From contig JAEUNZ010000044.1 in NCBI GenBank assembly GCA_016790965.1, positions 1-64,000 on the forward strand: DNA of 64,000 nucleotides, given 5' to 3'. This DNA comes from SSSZ01 sp016790965. GTDB taxonomy: Bacteria > Pseudomonadota > Gammaproteobacteria > Burkholderiales > Rhodocyclaceae. A program made the position numbers and the translations under genes. This document shows positions 29,124 to 37,283 of the stretch, piece after piece. Numbering within the stretch: the stretch's first letter is position 1; every line of letters begins with the position of its first letter. Below the pieces are notes generated by a model that did not search any database, was not told the DNA's origin, and saw only the letters and a list, made by a program, of their open reading frames with translations.

Positions 29124-30078
29124 GAATATTTCCGTGGAAAACGGCGGCGATTATAGCCCAATCGCCGTTCACCGCCTGATTGCCCCGGATTCCGCCTCGG
29201 GACGCCGCCTCGACCAGGTTTTGGCCGAACTCCTGCCCGAACATTCCCGGGCTCGCCTGCAGGCCTGGGTCAAGGAGGGACGAGTGACGGTGGATGGCAG
29301 TATCGAGCCTGAAGGGAAGCGCCGACTGAAAGGGGGCGAGACGCTGCTCCTCGCACCCGGGGTGGACTCCAGGGCGGCGGCGGGGACTCCGGAGGACATC
29401 CCCCTTGCCGTGGTCTTCGAGGACGATGCCCTGCTGGTGATCGACAAGCCGGCGGGGCTGGTGGTCCATCCCGGCAGCGGCAATTGGAGCGGCACGCTGA
29501 TGAACGCCCTGCTGCACCGTTGCCCCGAACTGGCCGAAGTTCCTCGGGCCGGTATCGTGCACCGGCTGGACAAGGAGACCAGCGGCCTGCTGGTGGTCGC
29601 CCGCAGCCTGGCCGCCCAGACCGACCTGGTGCGCCAGCTTCAGGCCCGCAGCGTCAAGCGCCAATATCTGGCGGTGGCAGCGGGTGGCCTGGAGAGGGAC
29701 GGTCAGGTGGAGGCCCCCATCGGTCGCCATCCCGTGCAGCGAACCCGCATGGCAGTGGTCAGCGAGGGGCGGGGCGGTAAGCCCGCCCTGACGCGCTACC
29801 GGATTCTGGAACGCTTTGCCCGCTGCACCCTGGTGGAGTGCTCCCTGGAGACCGGGCGTACCCACCAGATCCGTGTCCACATGGCATCCATTGGCCATCC
29901 CTTGGTAGGGGATCCGGTCTATGGTCGGGGGAATCCGAAAATACCGGCCTTCCACCGCCAGGCCCTGCACGCGGCTCGCCTGGGGCTGGTCCATCCGGGC
30001 AGCGGGGCACGTCTGGAATGGCAGAGCCCCCTGCCCGGGGATTTCAACGCCCTCCTGGAGACCCTGCGTGGCAGCTGA
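29122..30078 (+). CDS. rluD: 23S rRNA pseudouridine synthase RluD
   Basis: This 318-aa enzyme makes pseudouridines 1911/1915/1917 in helix 69 of 23S rRNA. An S4 domain lies at about 24-85 (GRRLDQVLAELLPEHSRARLQAWVKEGRV). The catalytic motif is GIVHRLDKETSGLLVVA, and GRTHQIRVHMASIGHPLVGDPVYG follows. I start at ATG 29122; upstream in-frame sequence is antisense to bamD. An internal GTG 29134 is possible. It overlaps pgeF by 11 bases. Confidence 0.95.
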   Translation: MNISVENGGDYSPIAVHRLIAPDSASGRRLDQVLAELLPEHSRARLQAWVKEGRVTVDGSIEPEGKRRLKGGETLLLAPGVDSRAAAGTPEDIPLAVVFEDDALLVIDKPAGLVVHPGSGNWSGTLMNALLHRCPELAEVPRAGIVHRLDKETSGLLVVARSLAAQTDLVRQLQARSVKRQYLAVAAGGLERDGQVEAPIGRHPVQRTRMAVVSEGRGGKPALTRYRILERFARCTLVECSLETGRTHQIRVHMASIGHPLVGDPVYGRGNPKIPAFHRQALHAARLGLVHPGSGARLEWQSPLPGDFNALLETLRGS

Positions 30079-30808
30079 CTGGATCGTTCCGGACTGGCCT
30101 GCTCCTCCCGGGGTGCGGGCCTTGCAAACCACCCGTGGCGGCGGACTTAGTCGTGGGCCCTACGCCAGCCTCAACCTGGGCGACCATGTCGGAGATGTTG
30201 CTGCAGCTGTGCGCCTTAACCGGGAGCGTGTGCAGGCCCGCCTGCCGGGGCCTCCCCTGTGGCTTCAGCAGGTGCACGGCACGGTGGTGGTGGATGCGGC
30301 GACGGCCCCGCCCGGCGTGGCGGCCGACGGTGCGGTGGCCTTCCGCCCCGGCCTGGTCTGCGCCGTGATGACGGCCGATTGCCTGCCGATTCTGCTCTGC
30401 GATCGTGCCGGGAGCGCGGTGGCGGCGATTCATGCCGGTTGGCGGGGCCTTGCCGCCGGGGTGATCGAAGCGGGGGTGGCCGCCCTTGGGCGGCCGGGCA
30501 AAGAATGCCTGGCCTGGATCGGCCCCGCCATAGGTGCCGCGCATTTCGAGGTGGGGGAGGAGGTCAGGCAGGCCTTCGCGGCCCGCGATGCGGGAACGCA
30601 GGCGGCCTTTGCCCCGGCGCCGGGAGGCAAGTGGCTCGCCGATTTGGAGTGCCTGGCGCGGCGGCGCCTCGCGGCGGCGGGAATCCAGGCGGTTTACGGA
30701 GGCGGACAGTGCACGGCGGCCCAGCCGGAGCGCTTTTTCTCCCACCGCCGCGATGGCGTGTCAGGCCGGCAGGGAAGCTTCATCTGGCTCGCGGCACCGG
30801 GCGTATAA
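30068..30808 (+). CDS. pgeF: Purine nucleoside phosphorylase / YfiH-type protein
   Basis: The start is GTG 30068, inside the rluD stop region, giving 246 aa. Conserved Cu-oxidase_4/YfiH motifs are QQVHG, MTADCLPILLCD and AAIHAGWRGLAAGV, with C-terminal GGGQCTA and ERFFSHRRDG. Family members act as purine nucleoside phosphorylases and as peptidoglycan editing factor. The bamD/rluD/pgeF grouping matches E. coli yfiO-rluD-yfiH. A TATAAT box overlaps its stop codon. Confidence 0.92.
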   Translation: MAADWIVPDWPAPPGVRALQTTRGGGLSRGPYASLNLGDHVGDVAAAVRLNRERVQARLPGPPLWLQQVHGTVVVDAATAPPGVAADGAVAFRPGLVCAVMTADCLPILLCDRAGSAVAAIHAGWRGLAAGVIEAGVAALGRPGKECLAWIGPAIGAAHFEVGEEVRQAFAARDAGTQAAFAPAPGGKWLADLECLARRRLAAAGIQAVYGGGQCTAAQPERFFSHRRDGVSGRQGSFIWLAAPGV

Positions 30809-30809
30809 T
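30804..30809 (+). promoter_or_regulatory. -10 box upstream of the ZIP transporter gene
   Basis: TATAAT in the context GCGTATAATCC overlaps the last codons of pgeF and lies 28 bases before the TTG start of the ZIP gene. No good -35 box is seen 16-18 bases upstream, so the promoter may be weak or activator-dependent. Confidence 0.45.
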
Positions 30810-30837
30810 CCGCGCCTTTCGTCCCGGACCACCCGCT

Positions 30838-31608
30838 TTGAGCCCCCTTGCCTGGATCATCCTCGCCACTTTTGCTGGCGGCGCCCTGAGCGTCTGCGCG
30901 GCCGCGGCCATGACCCTGGCGGCCGGTGGTGCCAGTGTCGGCGTACTCATCTCCTACGCCATCGGCGCGCTTCTGGGGGCCGTGTTCCTGGAAATCCTGC
31001 CCCACGCTATTGAGCACGGCGGCGACGTCCATGCCCTGGCGACAACCATTCTGCTTGGCATCCTGGCCTTCTTCGTCCTGGAAAAACTGGTGCTCTGGCG
31101 CCACTGCCACCACGACCACTGCGAGGCCCATGACGCCCGGCCGCCCACCCACGACCACGGACGCTCCGGCCTGCTCATCCTGGTGGGGGACACCTTCCAC
31201 AACTTCGTGGACGGCATCCTCATCGCGGCGGCCTTTTTGGAAAGCACCCAACTCGGCATCGTCACCGCCCTGGCCATCATCGCCCACGAAATTCCGCAGG
31301 AAGTCGGCGATTACCTGATTCTTCTACACTCGGGCTACAGCCGCTTGCGGGCCTTGCTCTTCAATCTGCTGTCCAGTCTGGCCACCCTGATAGGGGCGCT
31401 GCTGGCCTATTTCGCCCTGTCCTCGGTGCGAGAGTGGATTCCGCAACTTCTGGGGCTCGCCGCGGCCAGCATGCTCTATGTGGCGGTGGCCGACCTCATT
31501 CCCGGCCTGCACCGGCGCCCGGAACTTAAGGCCACCCTGCAGCAGGTTTCACTGATCGCCCTTGGCGTTCTGAGCATCGCCGGCGTGCGCGCCCTGGTCG
31601 GCGAGTAG
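30838..31608 (+). CDS. ZIP-family metal transporter
   Basis: The start is TTG 30838 (LSPLAWIILATFAGG), giving 256 aa with about seven to eight membrane helices. The ZIP transport motifs are DTFHNFVDGILIAAAF and ALAIIAHEIPQEVGDY, which hold the metal-binding His, Asn and Glu residues. A His-rich cytoplasmic loop (CHHDHCEAHDARPPTHDHG) is typical of Zn/Fe uptake proteins. It is convergent with a small membrane-protein gene that overlaps its last 60 bases. Confidence 0.9.
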   Translation: MSPLAWIILATFAGGALSVCAAAAMTLAAGGASVGVLISYAIGALLGAVFLEILPHAIEHGGDVHALATTILLGILAFFVLEKLVLWRHCHHDHCEAHDARPPTHDHGRSGLLILVGDTFHNFVDGILIAAAFLESTQLGIVTALAIIAHEIPQEVGDYLILLHSGYSRLRALLFNLLSSLATLIGALLAYFALSSVREWIPQLLGLAAASMLYVAVADLIPGLHRRPELKATLQQVSLIALGVLSIAGVRALVGE

Positions 31609-31767
31609 GCGTCGCCGGCGGCGGCTGGAAAATCCGCCCAGCCAGAGCAGCAGGGCGACGGGGAGCAGGCCGTAGAAGCAGAAGCCCATCACTCCCGCCA
31701 GCAAGGTGGGTTCCATGGCGGCGACCAGGAGGGTGACGTAGAGCCAGGCGATGGCGACGATGTACAT
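31549..31767 (-). CDS. Small two-helix membrane protein
   Basis: The start at ATG 31767 (MYIVAIAWLYVTLLVAAMEPTLL) yields 72 aa with helices at about 3-20 and 25-44, then a positively charged tail (SSRRRRRLLAD). The layout resembles small conserved betaproteobacterial membrane proteins of unknown function. Its 3' end is antisense to the last 60 bases of the ZIP gene. The start lies 32 bases from the phaC -35 box, so the two genes are divergent. Confidence 0.65.
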   Translation of the reverse strand: MYIVAIAWLYVTLLVAAMEPTLLAGVMGFCFYGLLPVALLLWLGGFSSRRRRRLLADQGAHAGDAQNAKGDQ

Positions 31768-31798
31768 GGGCCGATTATAGGGTGCCGGGAGCCACGCA

Positions 31799-31827
31799 TT
31801 GACAGGGGTCCGGCGGGAATGGAGAAT
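31799..31827 (+). promoter_or_regulatory. Probable phaC promoter
   Basis: TTGACA (31799-31804, perfect consensus) and GAGAAT (31822-31827) are separated by 17 bases. The predicted start at about 31834 would leave only about 14 bases before ATG 31848 but about 44 before ATG 31878, which supports the second start for phaC. Confidence 0.6.
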
Positions 31828-31847
31828 CCCACGGCTCAACCCCCCCA

Positions 31848-33614
31848 ATGTCTTCAGCTTCAGACGCGAGAGCCCCCATGTCGCAGGGATCGAATAAAAA
31901 CGACGCTTTCCTCGGCGCGGCCATGCAGTTCATGCAGGCGAGCCAGAACGCAGCGCAGCAGTTCATGAATTTCGTCGCCCAGGCGGGCGACGCTCCCGCG
32001 GCGGCCAAGCTTCCCGCCGACCCCAAGGCCATGTCCGATCTCCAGAAGGCCTACCTGGAACAGCACACCCGCTTGTGGCAGGCCATCCTGGCCCGGGGGG
32101 CGGCGCCAGCGGGGGACGACGGATTCAAAGTGGCGCCCGAGCCCGGCGATCGCCGCTTTGCGGCGCCCGAATGGCGCGAGAGCCCGGTCTTCGATTACCT
32201 GCACCAGGCCTATCTCCTCAATACCAAGTACTTGCGTGACCTGATCGACGTGCTGCCGGCCGAGAGCGACCGCTCCCGCGACAAGATGCGCTTCCTGGCG
32301 CGCCAGATCAGCGATGCCCTGGCACCTTCCAACTTCGCGGCCACCAATCCGGAATTCATCAAGCACGCCCTGGAAACCAAGGGCCAGAGCATCACCAACG
32401 GCATCAACAATCTGATCGCCGACCTGGAAAAGGGCCGCATTTCGATGACCGACGAAACAGTCTTCGAGGTGGGCCGCAACATTGCCGCCAGTGCCGGCGC
32501 CGTGGTATTCGAGAACGAGGTGATGCAGCTCATCCAGTACGCGCCGCTCAGCCCCAAGGTGGGAAGCCGGCCCCTGGTGGTGGTGCCGCCCTGCATCAAC
32601 AAGTATTACGTCATGGATCTCCAGCCGGAGAATTCCTTGGTGCGCTTCATGGTCGAGCAGGGCAATACGGTCTTCCTCGTCTCCTGGCGCAATCCCAAGG
32701 AAGAGCAGGGCCATCTGACCTGGGACGACTATATCGAGAACGGCCCCATCACCGCGCTGCACCTGGCCAAGGACATCTGTCGTACCGCCCAGGTCAATGC
32801 CCTGGGCTTCTGCGTCGGCGGCACCCTCTTGACCACGGCCCTGGCCGTCCTGCGTTCCCGCGACGAAGACATCGTCGCCTCTCTCACCCTGTTGACCACG
32901 CTGCTCGATTTTTCGGATACCGGAGAAATCGGCCTGTTCATCGACGAGCAGGGCCTCGCCGCCCGGGAAGCCACCATCGGCAAGGGGGGCCTGCTGCCCG
33001 CCCGGGACTTGCAGAATACTTTTTCCTTCCTGCGCGCCAACGACCTGGTGTGGAACTACGTCACCCAGAATTACCTGAAGGGCCAGAAGCCGCAGGCCTT
33101 CGACCTCCTGTACTGGAACGGCGATTCCACCAACCTGCCGGGGCCGTTCGCCTGCTGGTACATGCGCAACCTCTACCACGACAATTCCCTGCGCGTGCCA
33201 GGCAAGCTCAGTGTCTGCGGCGCCCGGGTAGACCTGGGTCGAGTGGACATGCCCGTGTACCTGCTGGCGACCCGGGAGGACCATATCGTGCCCTGGCATT
33301 CGGCGTACCAAAGCACGCGCCTCCTGGGCGGGCCGGTGCGCTTCGTCCTGGGAGCCTCGGGCCATATCGCGGGGGTCATCAACCCCGCCAGCAAGAACAA
33401 GCGCAGCTATTGGATCAATGAGGACATGAAGGGCGACGCTGAAGCTTGGCTCGCCGTTGCCGAGGAAAAGAAAGGCAGTTGGTGGAATGACTGGGCCACC
33501 TGGCTGCGAGCCCATGCCGGGGAACCCCGGGCGGCCCGCGCCAAATTGGGCAATGCCAGCCACAAGGCCCTGGAACCGGCGCCGGGGCGCTACGTGCGCG
33601 AGCGGGCGGTCTGA
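31848..33614 (+). CDS. phaC: Class I poly(3-hydroxyalkanoate) synthase
   Basis: This 588-aa enzyme polymerises (R)-3-hydroxyacyl-CoA into PHA on granule surfaces. The lipase-like box GFCVGG puts the catalytic Cys at about 322 (numbered from 31848). The Asp (TREDHIVPW) and His (GASGHIAGVINP) of the triad are present, as are DDYIENGP and WNGDSTNLPG. ATG 31878 (MSQGSNKND), with GAGAG upstream, fits the promoter better than ATG 31848, which lacks a Shine-Dalgarno. It is followed by two reductase genes. Confidence 0.96.
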   Translation: MSSASDARAPMSQGSNKNDAFLGAAMQFMQASQNAAQQFMNFVAQAGDAPAAAKLPADPKAMSDLQKAYLEQHTRLWQAILARGAAPAGDDGFKVAPEPGDRRFAAPEWRESPVFDYLHQAYLLNTKYLRDLIDVLPAESDRSRDKMRFLARQISDALAPSNFAATNPEFIKHALETKGQSITNGINNLIADLEKGRISMTDETVFEVGRNIAASAGAVVFENEVMQLIQYAPLSPKVGSRPLVVVPPCINKYYVMDLQPENSLVRFMVEQGNTVFLVSWRNPKEEQGHLTWDDYIENGPITALHLAKDICRTAQVNALGFCVGGTLLTTALAVLRSRDEDIVASLTLLTTLLDFSDTGEIGLFIDEQGLAAREATIGKGGLLPARDLQNTFSFLRANDLVWNYVTQNYLKGQKPQAFDLLYWNGDSTNLPGPFACWYMRNLYHDNSLRVPGKLSVCGARVDLGRVDMPVYLLATREDHIVPWHSAYQSTRLLGGPVRFVLGASGHIAGVINPASKNKRSYWINEDMKGDAEAWLAVAEEKKGSWWNDWATWLRAHAGEPRAARAKLGNASHKALEPAPGRYVRERAV

Positions 33615-33617
33615 GCC

Positions 33618-34358
33618 ATGCCGCGGGTCGCGCTGGTTACCGGTGGAACGGGGGGGTTGGGCGAGGCGATCTGCCTCAAGCTCGCGGCCCTGGGCTACAA
33701 GGTGGTCGCCACCTACACCCAGGGCAACACCCGGGTCGGCGAATGGCTCCAGGCCATGAACAATCTGGGCCACGGCTTCAAGGCCTATTCCTGCGACGTG
33801 ACCGATTTCGATTCCTGCCAGGCCTGTGTCGAACAGGTCTCCCGGGAGGTTGGCCCCATCGACGTGCTGGTCAATAACGCCGGCATCACTCGGGACATGA
33901 CCTTCAAGAAAATGAGCAAGGCCGACTGGGACGCCGTGATCCACACCAATCTGGACTCGGTCTTCAACATGACCAAGCAGGTCATGGACGGCATGGTCGA
34001 GCGCAAGTGGGGGCGGGTGGTCAATGTGTCTTCGGTCAATGCCCAGAAAGGCGCTTTCGGCCAGACCAACTACTCGGCGGCCAAGGCCGGCATGCACGGC
34101 TTCACCAAGGCGCTGGCCCTGGAGGTCGCCAAGTCCGGGGTGACGGTCAACACCATCTCGCCGGGCTATATCGGCACCAATATGGTGACTGCCATCGCCC
34201 AGGACATCCTCGATTCCAAGATACTGCCGCAGATTCCGGTGGGCCGCCTGGGCAAGCCGGAAGAAATCGCCGGCCTGGTGGCCTACCTCGCCTCGGACGA
34301 GGCAGCCTTCGTCACCGGCGCCAATATTTCCATCAACGGTGGCCAGCACATGGTCTGA
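33618..34358 (+). CDS. phaB: Acetoacetyl-CoA reductase, copy 1
   Basis: This 246-aa NADPH-dependent SDR enzyme reduces acetoacetyl-CoA to (R)-3-hydroxybutyryl-CoA, the PHA monomer. TGGTGGLGEAI is the cofactor loop, NNAGITRDMTFKKM the substrate region and S-YSAAKAG the catalytic Ser/Tyr/Lys block. It lies three bases after phaC and 46 bases before a second copy. The two proteins are clearly homologous but diverged (for example QMNNLGHGFKAYSCDVTD here against AAGFTGFVCVAGDVSS). Confidence 0.94.
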   Translation: MPRVALVTGGTGGLGEAICLKLAALGYKVVATYTQGNTRVGEWLQAMNNLGHGFKAYSCDVTDFDSCQACVEQVSREVGPIDVLVNNAGITRDMTFKKMSKADWDAVIHTNLDSVFNMTKQVMDGMVERKWGRVVNVSSVNAQKGAFGQTNYSAAKAGMHGFTKALALEVAKSGVTVNTISPGYIGTNMVTAIAQDILDSKILPQIPVGRLGKPEEIAGLVAYLASDEAAFVTGANISINGGQHMV

Positions 34359-34404
34359 CCGCCGTCTTTTTCACTCGCAACAAACTCAACAGGAAGGAAT
34401 CAAA

Positions 34405-35148
34405 ATGACGCAACGTGTTGCTCTCGTCACCGGTGCCATGGGGGGTATCGGAACCGCCATTTGCCAGGAACTCGCCAAGGCTGGTCACAAGATCGTCGCC
34501 GCTTATCATCCCCAGTTCGACAACAAGGATGAGTGGCTGAAGGAACAGGAAGCCGCCGGCTTCACCGGCTTCGTCTGCGTTGCCGGCGACGTCTCCTCCC
34601 TGGAAGACTGCCAGCGCATGGTTGCCGAAGGCGAAGCTGCCGCTGGCCCCATCGACATTCTCATCAACAACGCCGGCATCACCCGCGACCGCATGTTCGC
34701 CAAGATGGAACGGGACCAGTGGGATGCCGTCATCTCCACCAACCTGACCAGCCTGTTCAACATGACCAAGCAGGTTTCCGCCAAGATGGCCGAGCGCGGC
34801 TGGGGCCGAATCGTGAACATCTCCTCGGTGAATGGCGTCAAGGGCCAGGCGGGCCAGACCAACTACTCCGCCGCCAAGGCCGGCGTCATCGGTTTCACCA
34901 AGGCCCTGGCCGCCGAACTGGCTGCCAAGGGCGTGACCGTGAATGCCATCACCCCGGGCTACATCGCCACCAAGATGGTCATGGCCATCAAGCCGGAAAT
35001 CCTGCAGACCATTATCGACGGCGTTCCCATGAAGCGTCTGGGCAAGCCGGAGGAAATGGGCGCGGCCTGTGTGTACCTGGCCTCCGACCTGGCCGGTTTC
35101 ATGACCGGTGCCACCTTGAATATCAACGGCGGCCTGTACTATCAGTAA
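34405..35148 (+). CDS. phaB: Acetoacetyl-CoA reductase, copy 2
   Basis: The start ATG 34405 (MTQRVALVTGAMGGIG) has a strong AGGAAGGA site; 247 aa. It has the complete SDR set: TGAMGGIG, NNAGITRDRMFAKM, NISSVNG and NYSAAKAG. N-terminal and core residues resemble the PhaB of Ralstonia more than copy 1 does. The better ribosome binding site suggests it is the main reductase. A terminator follows 28 bases after the stop. No phaA (thiolase) lies in this cluster, so it must be elsewhere. Confidence 0.95.
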   Translation: MTQRVALVTGAMGGIGTAICQELAKAGHKIVAAYHPQFDNKDEWLKEQEAAGFTGFVCVAGDVSSLEDCQRMVAEGEAAAGPIDILINNAGITRDRMFAKMERDQWDAVISTNLTSLFNMTKQVSAKMAERGWGRIVNISSVNGVKGQAGQTNYSAAKAGVIGFTKALAAELAAKGVTVNAITPGYIATKMVMAIKPEILQTIIDGVPMKRLGKPEEMGAACVYLASDLAGFMTGATLNINGGLYYQ

Positions 35149-35176
35149 ACAGCGGATTTTCTTGCGCTGCATCAAC

Positions 35177-35204
35177 AACGGGCGCCTCCGGGCGCCTGTT
35201 TTTT
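35177..35204 (+). terminator. Intrinsic terminator after the phaCBB operon
   Basis: AACGGGCGCC pairs with GGCGCCTGTT (one G-U wobble) around the loop TCCG, and the T run extends to 35204. It lies 28 bases after the phaB2 stop and ends the phaC-phaB-phaB transcript before phaR. Confidence 0.88.
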
Positions 35205-35208
35205 GGGC

Positions 35209-35238
35209 TACAATGCTGCACCGCACTAGCCTGGTGCG
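35209..35238 (+). promoter_or_regulatory. phaR promoter with dyad at +1
   Basis: TACAAT (35209-35214) is a good -10 box; the -35 region falls in the preceding terminator. Directly downstream CGCAC-N7-GTGCG (35222-35238) forms a dyad covering the likely start site. PhaR proteins autoregulate and bind GC/TGC-rich dyads near phasin and phaR promoters, so this is a candidate operator. Confidence 0.45.
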
Positions 35239-35304
35239 TCCACCGCAATGGCACACTCCACGCAGCAGCGAATTTCCTAGACCAGATTCCCGAGGATGCA
35301 CGGC

Positions 35305-35853
35305 ATGTCCGAACCCGTCCGGCTCATCAAGAAGTACCCCAATCGTCGCCTTTACGACACCAAGGCCAGCGCCTACATTACCCTGGGCGACGTGAAGGAA
35401 CTGGTCCTCAAGTTCGAAGCCTTCAAGGTGGTCGATGCCAAGAGCAATGAAGACCTGACGCGCAGCATCCTGCTGCAGATCATCCTGGAGGAAGAAACCG
35501 GCGGGGTGCCGCTGTTTTCCTGCGAATTGCTCTCGGGCTTCATCCGCTTCTACGGGAATGCCATGCAGGGCATGCTGGGCAAGTATCTGGAAAACAACAT
35601 GAAGACCTTCGTCGAATTCCAGACCAAGATGCAGGAGCAGACTCGGCCCATGTACGGCGACAACACGCAGGTGCAGGCCGACATCTGGAACCAGTTCCTC
35701 AATTTCCAGCAGCCCGCCATGCAGACCATGATGTCGGCCTACATGGATCAGTCCAACAAGATGTTCCAGCAGATGCAGGATCAGCTCCAGAGTCAGGCCC
35801 GCACCATGTTCACCGGCTTCCCCTTCAAGAAGCCGGAGGACGGCGCCAAGTAA
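35305..35853 (+). CDS. phaR: PHA synthesis repressor PhaR
   Basis: This 182-aa DNA- and polymer-binding regulator represses phasin and its own gene until PHA granules titrate it. The N-terminal PHB/PHA accumulation regulator DNA-binding domain is unmistakable (EPVRLIKKYPNRRLYDTKASAYITLGDVKELV), and the C-terminal half is Gln/Met-rich. I prefer ATG 35305, with GAGG nine bases upstream, over ATG 35296, which directly abuts that site. It follows phaC-phaB-phaB but has its own promoter. Confidence 0.95.
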   Translation: MSEPVRLIKKYPNRRLYDTKASAYITLGDVKELVLKFEAFKVVDAKSNEDLTRSILLQIILEEETGGVPLFSCELLSGFIRFYGNAMQGMLGKYLENNMKTFVEFQTKMQEQTRPMYGDNTQVQADIWNQFLNFQQPAMQTMMSAYMDQSNKMFQQMQDQLQSQARTMFTGFPFKKPEDGAK

Positions 35854-35856
35854 TCC

Positions 35857-37191
35857 GTGGCCGCGAACCCGCCCAAAGTCGGCTTCGTTTCCCTCGGCTG
35901 CCCCAAAGCCACCGTCGATTCCGAACACATCCTCACCCGTCTGCGGGCCGAGGGCTATATGATTTCGCCCTCCTATGAGGATTCCGACCTGGTGGTGGTC
36001 AACACCTGCGGCTTCATCGATGCTGCCGTCGAGGAATCCCTGGACGCCATCGGCGAGGCCCTGGCGGAGAATGGCCGCGTGATCGTCACCGGCTGCCTGG
36101 GGGCCAAGGGCGACATCGTGCGCCAGACCCACCCGGCGGTCCTGGCGGTGACCGGTCCCCATGCGGCGGACGAGGTGATGGGCGTCGTCCATGCCCATCT
36201 GCCCAAGCCCCACGACCCCTTCACCGATCTGGTTCCGGAACAGGGCGTGCGGCTCACCCCAGACCACTTCGCCTACCTCAAGATTTCCGAAGGCTGCAAT
36301 CACAGTTGCACCTTCTGCATCATCCCCTCCCTGCGTGGGCCGCTGGTCTCGCGCCCGGTGGGTGACGTGCTGGCCGAGGCGGAGAGCCTGGCCCGGGCCG
36401 GGGTAAAGGAAATCCTGGTCATCTCCCAGGACACCAGCGCCTACGGCGTAGATCTCAAGTACCGCACCGGCTTCTGGGGCGGCCGTCCGGTCAGGACGCG
36501 GCTCAAGGAGCTGTGCGAGGCCCTGGCCCAGTTCGGCATCTGGGTGCGGCTGCACTACGTCTATCCCTATCCCTCGGTGGACGAGGTCATTCCCCTGATG
36601 GCCGAGGGCAAGCTTCTGCCCTACCTCGACGTGCCCTTCCAGCACGCCAGCCCGAAGATCCTCAAGGCCATGAAGCGGCCTGCCAGCGCCGAGAACACCC
36701 TGGAGCGCATTCGCCGCTGGCGGGAAATCTGTCCCGAAATCGTCATCCGTTCCACCTTCATCACCGGCTTCCCCGGGGAGACCGACGCCGATTTCGACCA
36801 GTTGATCCAGTTCATCGAGGATGCCCAGCTCGACCGCGTCGGCGCCTTTTCCTACTCGCCGGTGGAGGGCGCCCAGGCCAATGCCTTGCCCGACCTGCCG
36901 CCGGAAGACGTGCGCGAGGATCGCCGCCGCTGGCTTCTGCAGGTGCAGGAGGACATCAGCGCCGACAAGCTTGCCGCCCGCATCGACAGCGAAATCGAGG
37001 TGCTGGTCGATGCGGTGGACGAGGAGGGCGTCATCGCCCGTTCCCGCGCCGACGCTCCCGAAATCGACGGTCTGGTCTACCTGGACGGCTTCTTCGACGC
37101 CGAACCCGGGGATTTCCTCAGAGTGCGGGTGGTGGATGCCGATACCCACGACCTCTACGCCCAGCCGGCGGAGGGGGGGCTTCCCCGATGA
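35857..37191 (+). CDS. rimO: Ribosomal protein S12 methylthiotransferase RimO
   Basis: This 444-aa radical-SAM enzyme adds a methylthio group to Asp88 of S12. The UPF0004 N-terminal cluster cysteines are in SLGCPKATVDSE, NTCGF and TGCLGAKG. The radical-SAM motif is CNHSCTFC. A C-terminal TRAM domain is present. The start is GTG 35857, three bases after the phaR stop. The 92-bp gap after it holds a large GC hairpin. Confidence 0.96.
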   Translation: MAANPPKVGFVSLGCPKATVDSEHILTRLRAEGYMISPSYEDSDLVVVNTCGFIDAAVEESLDAIGEALAENGRVIVTGCLGAKGDIVRQTHPAVLAVTGPHAADEVMGVVHAHLPKPHDPFTDLVPEQGVRLTPDHFAYLKISEGCNHSCTFCIIPSLRGPLVSRPVGDVLAEAESLARAGVKEILVISQDTSAYGVDLKYRTGFWGGRPVRTRLKELCEALAQFGIWVRLHYVYPYPSVDEVIPLMAEGKLLPYLDVPFQHASPKILKAMKRPASAENTLERIRRWREICPEIVIRSTFITGFPGETDADFDQLIQFIEDAQLDRVGAFSYSPVEGAQANALPDLPPEDVREDRRRWLLQVQEDISADKLAARIDSEIEVLVDAVDEEGVIARSRADAPEIDGLVYLDGFFDAEPGDFLRVRVVDADTHDLYAQPAEGGLPR

Positions 37192-37220
37192 GTGCCGTGC
37201 CGGCCCCGCTTTCCGCCTCC

Positions 37221-37257
37221 CCCCGCCCCTCACCCGCACGGCGGGCGAGGGGCGGGG
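37221..37257. other. 17-bp-stem GC hairpin between rimO and the patatin gene
   Basis: Left arm 37221-37237 and right arm 37241-37257 pair with one mismatch around an ACG loop. The stem is almost all G and C and has no T tract, so it is either a Rho-type or bidirectional barrier or a palindromic repeat unit. It is the longest simple stem in the window. Confidence 0.7.
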
Positions 37258-37283
37258 CGGCAGCTTCGCCGCTTTAGGTCGTC

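Noticed and set aside
31860..34349. 829-aa open frame antisense to phaC and phaB1
   Set aside because: The sense strand encodes PhaC and PhaB with all catalytic motifs; the antisense frame has none.
34333..37239. 968-aa open frame on the minus strand across phaB2, phaR and rimO
   Set aside because: It is antisense to well-recognised genes; His/Gly/Asp-rich translation without family motifs is typical of shadow frames in GC-rich DNA.
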